A stretch of 64,000 bases of DNA from Blepharisma stoltei (GCA_914767885.1 CAJZBQ010000023.1:499501-563500), one strand, 5' to 3'. Positions 1 through 11,900 are shown, counted from the stretch's first letter. Notes: generated by a model not told the origin, from the letters alone. Translations and numbers: made by a program.

Positions 1-1882
1 CCTGCTGCTGTATTTGATTATTAATTTCCTCTAAAGAGTCTAACATATCTTGTCTTTTGCATTCAAGGATTTTTTCAATCTGACATTCAACAGACTGATA
101 CTCATCTTCTGTTTCTTTAATCTGCAAATTTATCTGCAAAATTTCTTTTTTCATTTTTTTCAGCATTTCTTCATATTCCAACAGCGCTGGCTTTATGAAA
201 TTTTCAATTGTAGCAGTTTCCTTTGCAATCAATTTTTCCCAAAACTGAACATTATGGTGCAGAGAGTGAGCTTGCTGCTTTAGTCTAAAATCTCCAGCCC
301 CAGACTCAGAAGTGGTACTTCCATCAAGTCGTTTTGTTAAGTTTTTTTCTTTCATAATAAATTTCATCAAATTTTTCCTCATTTCGATTTTTTCTTTTTC
401 AAATTTTGCTTTTTCTTGTATGAGCTTATACAGACAGTCTTCGAATCTAGCTTGATTTATTCTTTTTTCCTCAAGTTTTGCATTGATAGTTACTAGATAT
501 TTTTCTCTTGAAATTATTTTTTGTATATAAATATTTATTAAATTTTCAAGAGATTTTCTTTGCTCAAAGTCATCGATTAGACTGAGAGAGCTGATTTTAA
601 ATTCATCAATAATTGCTTTGTCGAGGACTGTTATTTTGCCTATAGGTCTTGGTCTTCCTAAGGCTGATTCTACTTCAGATTTTCACTGTTCAACTGCTGC
701 CATTCTATTCCTGTACTTTTGCTGATGCTCATTTAGTTCTGCTTCCAGCTTGTAAACAGTTTCTGGATCTTCTTCGCCTTTGAGCCTTTCCATTAATAAT
801 GATTCTTTTGCTTCCCATTCTTCTGACATCCTTGTCTGGTTCTTTATCATTTCTTTAAGCTGGACCCTTAATATTTCTTCTTCAATATCAAAATTTTCGT
901 TGCAATTTACCCTCATAATTACTTCCTGTAGCGTTTCTAGTCCATAATTTCTGCACTTGATATTTAAAAACGATTCCAGTTTTTCGATTTCTTGCTGGTC
1001 TTTGAAATTTGGGGTATTTGAATAAACATGATTAATAGAATCTCTGCAATCTTCAATTTTTGATTTATACTCTTGAATATTCCTATTGGTTTCCCCCAAT
1101 TTTCATTCCAGATTTTGAATTTTTTCGATATATCCTTCTTTTTGTTGGGTCAAAAAATTAAATTGCTCAACTAAGTCGACTTCTTCGTCAAAATATTCAA
1201 GCTCATCTGCATATTCTAGCCTCAACCTTTCATAGACTTCTTCATCTTCTTCTCTTTGCGCTATGTATTCGGCCCTTGTGATATATCTTGAGTCCAGCTC
1301 TTCTTTGCACATTTTGATACAATTTTCAATTCGCTTAATTTCTTCTGAGCATTCTTGCTGCTTTGTAACTAATTTTTGCTTTTTATTAAGGAGGGTGGAG
1401 GATTCAGCTTCAAGGGGAATCAAAGAATTTTGATATGCTTGAAGTTTGCCTTGCTGGGCAGATTCTTTTAGCTTTTGCCTTTTAGCGACTGAATTTGATG
1501 TAGACTGGTACTCATCATGAAGCTGCTGGATGAGATCTTTGAGAGCTGCTGCTTTTTGAGATAGTGGATCTCTAGAAATTTTGCAGTTCTGAACTTCGAA
1601 TTGTTTTTGCTTGCCTAGAGATCGAAGCTTGTTTTGGATTTCGGTGAGCTGATTATTGAATGCTTCTTCTTTGCTAACTGAAATTCTTAGTAAATTAATT
1701 CGCTGTTGAATTTCATCCCTCTCTTGATTTTTCTTAAAATTCAAAGTAGAAATTTGAAGTGGAAAATTTGATTGAATAGGAGACGGAGTTGGCCTCTCTG
1801 TAGCAGATTCAAGTTTTTGGTCGATTTCAGCAATCTCTTTTTTGAGTCGCTGGATCCTCGTCATTGAAGAGGGATTCATCAT
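1..1882 (-). CDS. Long coiled-coil protein, 3' end outside window
   Basis: The frame opens at ATG 1882 and runs without TAA or TAG to base 1, about 627 residues, reading TGA as Trp at 1100-1102, 680-682 and elsewhere. The protein is rich in Glu, Lys, Gln and Leu throughout, with heptad-like stretches, and has no recognisable catalytic motif. A short less-charged patch (GRPRPIGKITVLDKAIIDEF) lies near residue 410. It is probably a structural or cytoskeletal coiled-coil protein, but I do not recognise the family. The C-terminus is cut off by the window edge. Read with the standard code it would wrongly split into three ORFs. Confidence 0.8.
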
Positions 1883-2292
1883 ATTTTTAAAATTTTCGTG
1901 AAAGCCTTATTTCTTATTGACAATTTTAACAAATTAAAAGGAGGATTGTTATTACATGATAGTCAATTTTTTATATTTTTACTCTTAAGCTTTGTGAAAC
2001 TTCACAACTTTTTGATTGACTATTTATAATGATATATGCCGCCTCTTCTTTTATTCATATATTTATATCTTTTCTTTTTTAATTTTCGATATCTAAATTA
2101 TGTAGATTTATTTGGAAAAATCGATTTAGCGGGGCTCACTCATATTTCCCTTATTCTTGACAAATAAATTGCTTTACAACATATAATATACAATGCTCCA
2201 GTATGCATATAATATACAATGCTCCAGTATGACTATGATATCATTTGTTTTAATGCTAATATCCCATTTCATTCATTTTCTACTTAATATAA
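1883..2292. other. Intergenic AT-rich DNA
   Basis: No coding potential is seen. The stretch contains the 26-bp tandem duplication listed separately and otherwise plain AT-rich sequence. Confidence 0.6.
2180..2231. repeat. 26-bp tandem duplication
   Basis: Two identical 26-bp units (2180-2205 and 2206-2231), each containing ACAATGCTCCAGTATG, lie in the gap just downstream of the CacyBP/SIP stop codon. They look like a recent tandem duplication. No function is evident. Confidence 0.85.
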
Positions 2293-2946
2293 TTATTTCT
2301 TTTCTTGTGCTTTTGACCATGCTTCTGCAATGGTCCTTTTCATATCTTCATCTCCGTTTTGATAAAGATCTTGCATCATTTTCATTAAGCTCGCTCCAGG
2401 GTCTTTAGAATCTTCTTCTGGATCTTTTTCTTCACCTTTACCCACAACTGGAGCTTTAAACTCCAAACTGTCCCAATGTGCATCTTCTTTCTTCTTCAAA
2501 GTTAACGAAAACCCACTAGATTTATATGAAATCCTGCAGCTCGCAATTGGCTTATGTAGTCTAGCGAATCTCAGGCGATAATTAAGTCCATCAAGATCCA
2601 CAATCTTCACATCAACTGATTCTGGAGTATGGGTCATAGTAACCTTATCTTTAGCCCCTCTGAGATCTCCTAAAGAAGTGACATAAATTTTGACATCTTT
2701 TCCTTCTTGGTCCCAGGCAAATCTTTCAATAGGTTTGTAAACTAAATTGTCTTTTGGCTCTGGACCATCAATTTTTACTTCTTCAGTCGTGACCTTAGGA
2801 GGTGGAGGCGCTAATGAGTCTAGTTCAGTTTGTAGCTCAGCTCTGAACATTAAAAGACGTGCTTGAACACTCTGTCTTGCTGACTGAGAAATTAGTTTAT
2901 CTAATTCCGCAATGTCCTGCTGCAATTCGAGTCTTCTAGAATCCAT
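2293..2946 (-). CDS. CacyBP/SIP-like protein (CS domain)
   Basis: A 217-residue protein with the three-part layout of calcyclin-binding protein / Siah-1-interacting protein. It has an N-terminal helical hairpin (about residues 1-45), a central CS domain (about 70-155, FAWDQEGKDVKIYVTSL onward, ending in a WDSLEF stretch) and a C-terminal SGS-like tail with the phrase DPGASLMKMMQDLYQNG. In animals the family links Siah-1 E3 ligase to Skp1 and binds S100 proteins. The start is ATG 2946; the TTG nine bases upstream in the same frame is not needed. Only 18 bp separate it from the stop of CSN7 upstream, so the two may share regulation. Confidence 0.88.
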   Translation of the reverse strand: MDSRRLELQQDIAELDKLISQSARQSVQARLLMFRAELQTELDSLAPPPPKVTTEEVKIDGPEPKDNLVYKPIERFAWDQEGKDVKIYVTSLGDLRGAKDKVTMTHTPESVDVKIVDLDGLNYRLRFARLHKPIASCRISYKSSGFSLTLKKKEDAHWDSLEFKAPVVGKGEEKDPEEDSKDPGASLMKMMQDLYQNGDEDMKRTIAEAWSKAQEKK

Positions 2947-2964
2947 CTTTATCAATTATTCTAA

Positions 2965-3684
2965 TTACCAAAAGGCTTTTAAAAATGATTTTCCTTTTCT
3001 CCCCCCTTCTTTCCCTTCTCCTGAATCAAATTTCTCACTGGCTTCCAGCATGGCCTTTGCCTCTTCGGCTGCTTTTGCTTGATTTTCTACAAATTTCGCT
3101 TTTCTCTTTTTGGCTTTTTCATTATCTGCTGCAAAATTCTTTACTTGCCTTTCTATAAGTCCTTCTACAAGTTCAATGTATTGAATATAGTTGCTGAACT
3201 TAGATAATAAGTCAGGGATTTTATCAGCCCTGACATCTCTTCCAAATGCAGACATTACTTTTAGAGCTGAAAGCTTGTGATCAATTTTTCCATTAATAAG
3301 GCCTTCATATATTGAATCAATTATCAAGTCTTCCAATTCTCTGACAGAAGAAATATTGAGCACTTGTTGAAGATGACTATATGGAAGAACTGTTTGCTCA
3401 GATGCTAAAGTTGCAAGCGTGAGCATCTTTAATTTCTTTAGCTGCGCTGGGGTGAGTTCAGGAATGTTTGGCTGAGCCTTTTGATAGTCTGCAAGTGTAC
3501 CATAAGTGAAAATTTCTAATAAATTTAGGTATTCAGGAGAAACACCAGCTTGCTCAACATATCTTAAGAGTTCGCCGAAAACAAAAGTGTGAGGGTTACC
3601 TATTGCTTGCATAATGAGAGCTTCGCATGCTTTACCTTTAGCTGTCCTGGCGAGAACAAGATATTGCTCTAGTGCCGCTTCCAT
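2965..3684 (-). CDS. CSN7: COP9 signalosome subunit 7 (PCI domain)
   Basis: A 239-residue protein matching CSN7 along its length. The N-terminal helices contain FVFGELLRYVE and the phrase LNLLEIFTYGTLADY (about residues 33-68). The PCI winged-helix part contains LKKLKMLTLATLASE and VRELEDLIIDSIYEGLINGK (about 84-133). A Lys/Ala/Glu-rich coiled tail follows. CSN7 is part of the scaffold of the COP9 signalosome, which removes NEDD8 from cullins. The length is close to animal CSN7 (about 260-275 aa). ATG 3684 is the only good start. Confidence 0.9.
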   Translation of the reverse strand: MEAALEQYLVLARTAKGKACEALIMQAIGNPHTFVFGELLRYVEQAGVSPEYLNLLEIFTYGTLADYQKAQPNIPELTPAQLKKLKMLTLATLASEQTVLPYSHLQQVLNISSVRELEDLIIDSIYEGLINGKIDHKLSALKVMSAFGRDVRADKIPDLLSKFSNYIQYIELVEGLIERQVKNFAADNEKAKKRKAKFVENQAKAAEEAKAMLEASEKFDSGEGKEGGRKGKSFLKAFW

Positions 3685-4047
3685 TTATTTATAAGGGTAG
3701 AATAGACAAACTTGTATTCGGGATAATTCAAGAGCATTAAAATAATTAATTAAGATCTTCATATAAAAACTATAATTTTATTCTCTGAAATATTTTTATC
3801 ACAAGCAACTTCTTTTAATCGGTTTATGTTAATAATCAATCTCCATTTAGAAAATGCACCTTTTAAATAAATTTATAATCGTTTTAATAAAATTTAATAG
3901 CAATAATTCTCACAAATAGCGTTATATTAGCCAAATTAAAATAATTACTAATTTTGGAATCATTCAGACAACTATAAACTCTTGCTCCTAAAATTCATAT
4001 TTATGCCTATTTAAAATTAATTTGAAACAGCCATTATATTTTATAAA
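3685..4047. other. Divergent intergenic region, no gene seen
   Basis: AT-rich sequence lies between the CSN7 start (minus) and the small acylated-protein gene (plus). It presumably holds both promoters, but I see no specific motif. Confidence 0.5.
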
Positions 4048-4377
4048 ATGGGCTGCTGCGAATCTCATAACGAAATATGGGAAATTGAGGTAAAAGCATA
4101 TGGATCTCGAATTGCCGAAAATCAAAATATGCATCAAGAGATAGTTGAAGAATTCAGCGATATAAGTCTTGATTCTATTCAAGACTATCACGACTACAAG
4201 AGCTCCTTTAACACATGTAATGATTTTCATTCTATGAAAAGCTCATATCCATGCACACCGGTATCTACAAGCTCGTCATTCCATCGGAAAGAGCACGAGC
4301 TCGCATTTTTAATAACCCTACCTGACCTGAAGAAGCAGATTAAGGATTTTAGCTCTGCTGCCGAAATGAGCTTATAG
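4048..4377 (+). CDS. Small protein with N-terminal acylation signal (MGCCES)
   Basis: A 109-residue protein starting Met-Gly-Cys-Cys-Glu-Ser. Glycine at position 2 with adjacent cysteines suggests N-myristoylation plus palmitoylation and hence membrane anchoring. The rest is Ser-rich and acidic (Asp/Glu/His-rich middle, a Ser/Thr/Pro patch near residues 70-80) with no recognised domain. It ends in TAG. Two other genes in this window also start MGC or MGQ (59516 and 14591, minus strand). Confidence 0.65.
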   Translation: MGCCESHNEIWEIEVKAYGSRIAENQNMHQEIVEEFSDISLDSIQDYHDYKSSFNTCNDFHSMKSSYPCTPVSTSSSFHRKEHELAFLITLPDLKKQIKDFSSAAEMSL

Positions 4378-5189
4378 AGTATTAACGGAGTTCAAGCTTA
4401 TAATTTATAAGTGAATTAAAATTTGATATTTTACGCTAAATTGTGTGCGCAGAAATAAAAAATTTCTGGAATCTCTCCGATGATAATTATGGTATTTTAT
4501 CAATAATTTCGATTTGTTCATAGCCATATTACTAAAAAAGTCTTTAATTCATGCCGGATATTAGCATTTCAGATTTAATTGATTTGAATTTGGCTCAATT
4601 TTTATATTTTATTTTGTTATCATCAGTATTAGATTTAATATGTCATTTCTCAAAATATTTTTATGGCAAATGAACCAGTATGGTTAGAAATTAATCATAA
4701 GCGTGAACGCTTTTTTTGAATTAAAATTGTCTCATATATAATATAGTGGAAGATATATAATTTTTAAACATAAAGAGAGATTTAAGATTTTATCCATAAG
4801 TAAATGTGCTATGTAAATTTCATCAGTAAAAATATGGTATTTTAACTTAACGATTACTCTTTGAATAAATAAAAAATAAAACCCTTTTTCATCAATACTG
4901 GTGTTCTGATCTATTATATTAGATTCTGCCAATAGTAATTTTTTCCTCGTTGCAATCCCATCTAGAAAATTTTTTCACATCAAAGCTTTTAAGATAGGAT
5001 AACCTCCACCATTTGTTATTTTTTCGATCAAAATAATAAAATGGCATCGTTGAATAGTCTCGTCAAGAATTTTTCTATCCTAATAAAATTTCATTGTTAT
5101 TAGGTTCAGTTTTTTACAGTGAATCTTTATTTTGCTATACCAAGTAACTGTCAACAGATGTGCTAGAGTCCTAGTACCTGATCCGAAGG
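4378..5189. other. Intergenic DNA without a supported gene
   Basis: AT-rich. A 66-codon ORF at 4732-4932 (minus) has no protein-like features. I see no supported gene or RNA. Confidence 0.5.
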
Positions 5190-5475
5190 CCATTAATGAC
5201 ACCCCTACAAAGCGAACAAAAAATTTTTTAATATAAAAATTTTTATTGATATAAAAGTGATAATTAGTTTAATGAAATCTGTAGCTAATTCTGTTGATTT
5301 TTAAACATATTGAATTTTAAAATATGAATTTAACAAATTGAATTAATTTTTGCGAATTGGGATTTTTTTTAAATTTTAAAAAAAAATTTGCAAAAAAAGT
5401 TATATATAAATTTTAAAAAAATATTAACCCGCTCTGTGAGCGAACATTATTATTCGCTCACGAAGAAGTGGAGCT
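5190..5475. mobile_element. MITE-like element, family A (decayed, boundaries approximate)
   Basis: Inverted motifs AAAGCGAACAAAA (about 5211) and GTGAGCGAAC plus TTCGCTCAC (about 5436-5462) flank the family-A body. The body includes ATAAAAGTGATAATTAGT and the CTAATTCTGTT segment also seen in the copy inside the WD40 gene. The outer ends are degraded, so the duplication cannot be read. Confidence 0.65.
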
Positions 5476-5792
5476 GAAAGGCATAGGGCTTTATGTCTTG
5501 GCATATATAAGGAGGGTATCTTTAGGTCGAGCACGTGCTGGCTGCCTGCCCTTTTGGGTTTTGACTTATGGTATTCTTGGATATTAAGATAACCACTAAA
5601 CCAATTAGGAATTCAAAGGGATGCTGGGCTATTTTCCCTGCTGAAGTTTAATATCAATTAATCATCTAAATATAATCTAATTTGGTTATTTTTCGATCAA
5701 ACTACAAATTAATTAAAATTGCTAAAAAATATTTGCAATGATTCCTCTTTATGCAAATTTTTCAAAAAATGGAATTCAGTTAAATTTTAAAT
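5476..5792. other. Intergenic stretch with a GC-richer patch
   Basis: A patch at about 5500-5560 is less AT-rich than its surroundings and resembles the SINE-like units in base composition only. No flanking duplication or gene was found. Confidence 0.35.
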
Positions 5793-7719
5793 ATGCGCTT
5801 AGCTACAGCTATAAGATTTAATAAACTTTCACAAGCGTATGAAGGTTTTAACGAACTCACGAAGCATGAGCAAGAACCAGAAGGAGTGCCTATTCACATT
5901 AATGTGATTAAAGAAATTAAAGCTGGAAGTATTATTTTAGAAAAATTCATGCTAAACCAGCTTCAGTCCCGAAGCGCAAGCGACGTCATTTTTAAATGTT
6001 TATTAGGCTCAAATTCAGGAGAAGACTATTTAGAGCAACGTCTTGAAATCCTTGAACACCTCGTTACAAAGCTAGGATTTGAGGAATATCCAATAATTCC
6101 AGCTAATGCTGAGCTGATTATAACAAGAATCATTAGTACCGAATCAATTTCTGTTAGAAATCACCTTCTACTAATAAAGTTTTTAAGCAGCCCTGAGGTA
6201 TTAGAGCTTCTTTTTGACAACCTTAAAACCTGCACAAATTTTAAACCTTCTGCAAAGGTTCTAAAATTTTTGATAATGAAAAATAAAGAGCTTCAAACGG
6301 TAGGAGAAACATTGATAAGTGCGTCTGGAGTCAGTATTTTAGAAACGTATGCAGAGAACCTTGATGTAATTGTTCATATTTTGCGAAATAATAAAAATGA
6401 AAATGTCAAAAACCAAGCGGGCCTCTATGCGCAACCAATTGGTGAAGGAAGAATTTTATTAATGGAGACTCTGAATCTCTTAATAAGTTTTGAAAACAAT
6501 ACCTTATGCGATATAATCGCTGAATCAGGAGCAGCTGAAGCTTTGACAGAATTATTTGACTATAATGACTGAAATAGCATATTTCATTGCACTTAACCTT
6601 AAACTTAGTTAGATTTTTAAAAACTCCCTGTCGGGATCCCAAGATCCTTATTCCTTTCATAACGCTCCACTTTGTCTGCTTAACCGATAATTGTATCACA
6701 ACCTACAAAATCTTGCTCCTACCAGACATAGGCCTGCACATGCTCCCTGCTAGTCTGAAGCTTTGGATCACCGTGCCATATGCCAACTGGGTTTGGCTTC
6801 TAGAAAATTCGAAAAACAAATTTACGGTCACCTGCCGGCAAGTTGAAAATTCGTAGTCTAAGACACAAGGCCTGGTACCGCTCTGGGGAATGTTCCCGAT
6901 CGACCAGGAGGGACCTTATTAGTATTGCAGGGACATCCCTTTCCAACCCAGGACTCCATCTTCCTCCGAGGTAAAACCTTGGCCAGGAATGAGGTGCGGT
7001 CCTCAAGCCCGGACATTGCACTCTACCAAGCCAAGCAAAACCTGGCCAGATACACATTCCTAAACAATATCCTCCCTTCCACAAGGTCCCTGGGTCTCCT
7101 CAACTACAGGTGTTAGGAGGTTGGGTTGGTTACCCACGTCATTTTTATGTATATGCATATTCATTGCACTTACCTAAATTTTGTTAAAATTATCCTTTTA
7201 AGCGACTCTCTCAAGCTTAAAGAAGCTTTAATTTTGCAAGCTGGACTTCCCAAAATTTTAATGAAGCACGGATATCATCCAATAGCTAAATTAAATCCAG
7301 ATATAAGAAAGGGAAAAATGGGCCATATACATAAGCTTGCAAATTTATTAGTCAGATACGAAATTTTTGACCTATGTCAAATAAACAGTAGAGATCTTGA
7401 AGACTGGAAAAGTTTCATAAAGGCCAAAATTGTAAAGCAGAATGAAATAGAAGCAAGAGAACTCGGCGAGAATAATAGCACATATAATGACAGCACAAGT
7501 GATGAAGAACCAAATCCTGATTTACAGATTAATGATAAAATTGAAGCAAAAGTACTAGAAGACGAGCCAGAATCTGAGGATTTTAAAGATGATGCAAAAC
7601 CAGAAACTAATGCTGTTGCTGCTCAACCTGTGCAAGCATTTGATAAAGAGTATGGCTATTATGATTCTGCATTTTGGAGAATTCCTGTGATGTTTGCAGA
7701 TGTTGAAGCAATAGATTAA
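5793..7719 (+). CDS. SAPS-domain protein, PP6 regulatory subunit-like
   Basis: Kept segments 5793-6595 and 7173-7719 join to 1,350 nt, 449 residues. SAPS proteins are regulatory subunits of PP6/Sit4-type phosphatases. Support comes from the joined phrase DWNSIFHCTYLNFVKIIL, equivalent to the family's WNNFLHTQVE region, and from GHIHKLANLLVRYE and the helical repeat character of residues 1-330. The C-terminal third is acidic and disordered, with a conserved-looking end (YYDSAFWRIPVMFADVEAID). The Trp in DWNS is TGA. A 577-bp SINE-like unit sits between two copies of TTCATTGCACTTA and falls inside the conserved motif. TAP42/IGBP1, another regulator of PP2A-type phosphatases, is encoded at 45.6-46.9 kb. 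Confidence 0.85.
6596..7172. mobile_element. SINE-like insertion (S class) in the SAPS gene
   Basis: 577 bp, clearly GC-richer than the host gene, lie between 13-bp direct repeats TTCATTGCACTTA (6583-6595 and 7160-7172). It contains the class motif GAGGTAAAACC and a GATACAC segment, and ends CGTCATTTTTATGTATAT. It carries no transposase-like ORF. The long target duplication suggests target-primed reverse transcription. Removing the unit with one repeat copy restores the frame exactly. Confidence 0.82.
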
Positions 7720-7879
7720 CTATCTATGCTTGAATAATATTTTAATCAACGATTAAATGATAATCTTAATAAAATATTCAGCCTTTAGAATAATCTAGAT
7801 ATATGATCTATATATATCACAAACTCCCAATTTAATGTTAAACCATCTAAATCCATTACGATGAGTTCTTAGTTAAAGT

Positions 7880-8571
7880 TTAACTGAAAGCATCGCTGAA
7901 CTTGTGCTTTTTTAAGATCCTTTCATTTTCCTTCTTGGTGTAGTCAATGTGCTTAAGCAAGTCATTCATGTAAATCTTGGCTGAGCTTATAGGAGACTCA
8001 ATACGAGTGTTGAGGCTGCCTTTCAATCCCATTTTGTTCACAGCTTCCAGGACTTCTCTTCCCCACATGCTCTGCTTCAAAAATCTTTGAGTATAAAAGA
8101 CGTTCGAATCATCAGGACTGGTATGGGTATTGCCTTGGATAGTAACATTGTAGTCATTTTCTGGATAAAGCGTTCTTGGGACACATCCTGACCTTTTGTA
8201 GTAAGGGATTGGCCATTGGTTGGTATGCATAACACGAAGTTGGCTGGAATGAGAAATGTTGTACCAAGGATCACTTCCTCCAGTGAAGCATCTTCTTACT
8301 CCCTAATCCATGAGCGAACACAAAACTTTATTCTCTCGAGAGTAGTTAATTTGCTTTTAAAAAAATTTATATATAAATTTATATATAAATTTTTAGTAAA
8401 TTGTTTTTATGAAATTTAAAAAATCCAATTTAAAAATTAATTTAATTTGTAGAATTTATTATTTAGCTAGAGATCTCATTATACTTTTCATTATATATCA
8501 AAAATTTTTTTGTTCGCTCACTGAGAGGTAGTTAGGGGAGTTCTAAATACCTTGAAATGTGCAGTCAACAT
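7880..8571 (-). CDS. Unknown 147-residue protein
   Basis: Kept segments 8571-8544 and 8295-7880 join to 444 nt. The first segment gives only the N-terminus (MLTAHFKVF) and the join reads ...FRRCFTGGSDPWYNISHSS. The protein is basic, with aromatic-rich PWYNI and WPIPYYKRSG phrases, and ends KKHKFSDAFS. I do not recognise it. The basic N-terminus and small size would suit a mitochondrial protein, but that is only a guess. The start ATG sits directly beside the TA-bounded hairpin at 8575-8804. A competing ORF in another frame (8077-8274) has less protein-like composition. Confidence 0.6.
8296..8543. mobile_element. MITE-like element, family A, inside the 147-aa gene
   Basis: 248 bp with ends carrying CATGAGCGAAC and GTTCGCTCACTGAG. 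The outer CTCCC motif is present on both sides (ACTCCCTAATCC, and GGGGAG on the right). A TTC triplet occurs at both junctions (8293-8295, 8541-8543). Excision restores the frame. The body matches other family-A copies in inverted orientation. Confidence 0.72.
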
Positions 8572-8574
8572 TTA

Positions 8575-8804
8575 TAGTTCATACACGCATTTGGAGTGCC
8601 TTTAGAGCTGATCGAGAGCAGGGAAGAGAATCTTGGCTTTTTGAACCAATCTGATGAGCCAAACTCGATTTTGGCAAATAAAACCATAATGGTTTAGTTC
8701 CGCAAAATCGAGTTTGGCTCTCAGAATGGGACAGAAAAGCCAACAGGCTTGACTACGGCTATTAGCCAGCTCTAAAGACACGCAAAATGAGTGCACGAAC
8801 TATA
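8575..8804. mobile_element. Hairpin element (H class)
   Basis: The left end (TAGTTCATACACGCATTTGG) and right end (GTGCACGAACTATA) are imperfect inverted repeats. A second inner inverted pair is built on GCCAAACTCGATTTTG and its complement. It is bounded by TA. It lies just upstream of the 147-aa gene, so it would be removed from that gene's promoter rather than its coding part. Confidence 0.75.
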
Positions 8805-8906
8805 AATATGGCTATGCTTTATTTATCTTTCTAAATATTTTAGTTTTTTAGTCGTCTGCTTATATTTAAATTTGTAAAATCATGATTAGATATAAAGTTT
8901 TAGCGT

Positions 8907-11900
8907 CTAAAAAGTAAAGTGCTTCTTGAAAAGGGCGATATCTTCTGGCAATAGATGTTTCATGCATGCCAAAAGATACTCTTTGTCATTCGTTATCAAG
9001 TTATTAAAGAAATCCAGCAAAAAGTTCTGCAGTGTAATGCCGCCGTACCAGTCTCCAAGTGAGTACATGTCATCTTCGTTGATATCGTCACTGACGTCGT
9101 CGTTGTCTTCATAGTCAAAGTCAAGCATATCTGACATCAAACATTCAGAGCCTGTTTCATAGTCCCCAAGGCCTTTATCTTTGCTGACTCTTTGCCAGTT
9201 ATTTGATAGAATTTTTCCTTGTATGACATTTCCTCGGAGAATTTTCCGCGTGGGACAATTGCTCAAGGAAAAAAAACCTTTAAAATTCTATCAAATTTAT
9301 CAAGGGATAAAACTCGGCCAAAGTATCCGAGGAAATACCACATAAAGAAATTCAGATCCATTGGCACTGACCTGCTGACTGGGATTTGGAAATCTCTTAT
9401 GTCATAGTCTTCTTTGATTTCTTTTAGCAAGTCATTTTTCAACGACTCCATTGGGTCTTCGCGGTCTCCATGGTCTTCTTGGACGCTGTCTTTATCATCT
9501 TCGATGGTGTCCATTCTTTCCCCTTCTTCATAGTCTCCTATAAACCCAATTCCTGACCCTTCCACGACTGTCTGAAATTCTTCATTTAATCCTATTTCTT
9601 CTTGCTGCTTTCTTTTAGGCATAAATGCTTCATTATCTAAACATCGGATAAGAGTGCACAAAATTTTGAAAGGCGCTAAAACTTCTGAGCAAGCGTTGGA
9701 ATGAGACGGATTGTACCCAACTACGAGCAAACTTTCGACTCCTTGGTCTTTTAGTGTGTAAATTCTGGCTAAAGCAGCGATGGTTGCATTCTTTGTATAT
9801 CGACCTCGAATTAAAGGCTGGTGGATCAGCCACTTATCAAGCAAAACCTTTAGTGCTACCCTTCGTTCTATTGTGAGATTGGATAGGAAGCCAATAATTT
9901 CTGCGCTGTGAGAGTGAATTAAGCGCGCAAATACAAGGACAAGTCCTTGGACAATTGAGGGCATTTTACATCTGTGAAGCTTATTTAAGCAGCCTATAAG
10001 CAAATCTTCGTCTATTTTCGGTGAAATTTTGCAGAATACTTGAATAACCAAATATCCTAGGCCTAAGGCTCCAGCTTCATTTTTAGCAGGATTTAGCAAA
10101 CTAGCTACAGTTTCTACAACCTTTTCTTCTAATCCTCGTTTTACAACTTCATTGGCTGTATATCCACAAAAAGCCCTTAAACAGCTTGTTCCTTGCAAAA
10201 GTAGTGAAATATCCTCTGTTCTTCCAAGTAAATCAAGCAGGGGATCTACAATATCCATAAGCCTTTCCCTTTCATTACTCTCAGCGCTTGATTTCTTCAA
10301 AAAGAGCGTCATAAGCTCTAATGAGCTTGGAAGTATTAGCAACGATTCTACTTGAGAGCCCATTGTACTAGTTGAACTTGCCGAACTCGGCTTTTCTTTG
10401 CTAATAGCTGGATAAGTAGCAAGCAAGCTCATGATGAATGGTAAAAACGTGTCTAGCAGTGATCCCATACATTTATTTAAATCGCACCATATTCTTATAA
10501 TAGCAAGAATTTTTGACATTATGCTGCCTTCTCCATAATATTTTGCAAATAATTTCAAAAACACATTAGAGGCATAAGTAGGAACTACGCTACTCATTTC
10601 TGGGTTCAAAGCTAAGACTTCTTGTAAAGTGTCAAGGACTAGATGAAGGGTGTCTGAAGAAGTGGCCTGAATAAGAGCAACCAGATTCACCAATAAATTC
10701 GGCAGGACTTCATTAATTTCTGATACATTGGTGACGACTTTCCGTGATAGCTTTAGAATAGCATAGCAAGCTGAAAGTCTAACCGCAACTGGCTCTTTTT
10801 GGTTTAATGCATTACAACAGATTTTGAAAACCCTTACACAGTCAGGATGGCTTGAATCCATTATTTCAGAAATTTTGGCAGTACACCAAAGTGCTCTACC
10901 TTTCAAAAATTCGCTTCCATTTTCATTGCTACTTCCTGTTAAGTCAGATAGGATCACTGAGCCAAAGAAATTTGCGATATCCAGTGGCTGTTTTCCTGAT
11001 TTTTTGACTCTTGAGTTATAACCAATAATGTCAGTATTTATGCTTCCTAGCAATAAAACTGCAGCTTCTTTAGTTTTCCACATATGCTGCGTTGGGAATT
11101 TTCTTACAATATTTAATAGATTTTGATTGATTCTATCATTAATGGCTTGGATGTCTTGGTTTGATGAATATAACAAAGGAGCGGAGGATTGCTGTGAAAT
11201 ATTGGTGAGCATTGACTCAACAACGCTTACAATGCACTCAATAGAAGTATCGCCAAATAAGTCTATAAGCTCAGAAATAAGTTTCAAGCATGATATTCTT
11301 GATGACTTCAAATATTCTTCTATATCTTCTTCAGATATGAATTGGTTTGGGTCGTTGCTCCACAGTTCTTCTTGCTCAACTGTAAGAGGAAGATACCAAG
11401 CTAATGTGTTAATCAAGGCTTTAAGCTCGCCCACAACTTGAGGGCCGATCACTGGACGGATAATTATTGAAGTTATTAGCTCTAGCAGCTGGATTGTAAG
11501 CCCTTCAACTCCTCCAATCTCATTTTCAATCTGGTCATTTGCCAGGACTTCCTTGGAGTAAACTACGCTTTCTTGATACAATGGCACAAGTGCATGCAAT
11601 AATGTTCATGCTGGCTGAATAATGATGTAATACCAGCTTAAAGAGTAGGTTGTAAAGTCTCTATAAAAGCTTGTCAGCATCTTGAGGCTTAGTCTTTTCA
11701 TTTCAATAGAGGATTCATCAGTCCCTATAATTTCAATTAAAAGATAGAACCAATTTGACCATGATGAATCCAATGAAGAACTTACAAGCTCTTGATCAAC
11801 TCCATCAGCCCAAGACAGACTTTCTAAGCATTTCGCCGCCACATCTAAGCATCTTTCTTTTACTCTCACATTATTAGCAGCTGCCGCTTGCCCATAAAAC

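Noticed and set aside
6587-7116. ORFs on both strands inside the SAPS gene
   Set aside because: They are within the SINE-like insertion flanked by TTCATTGCACTTA; none has domain character.
8077-8274. Alternative minus-strand ORF overlapping the 147-aa gene
   Set aside because: It lies in a different frame from the longer ORF, ends early, and joins poorly across the family-A element.
9263-9300. Possible 16-nt GT...AG intron in the importin-9 gene
   Set aside because: Removing 16 nt leads to a frame that hits TAA shortly after; the 89-bp TA-bounded segment gives the correct frame.
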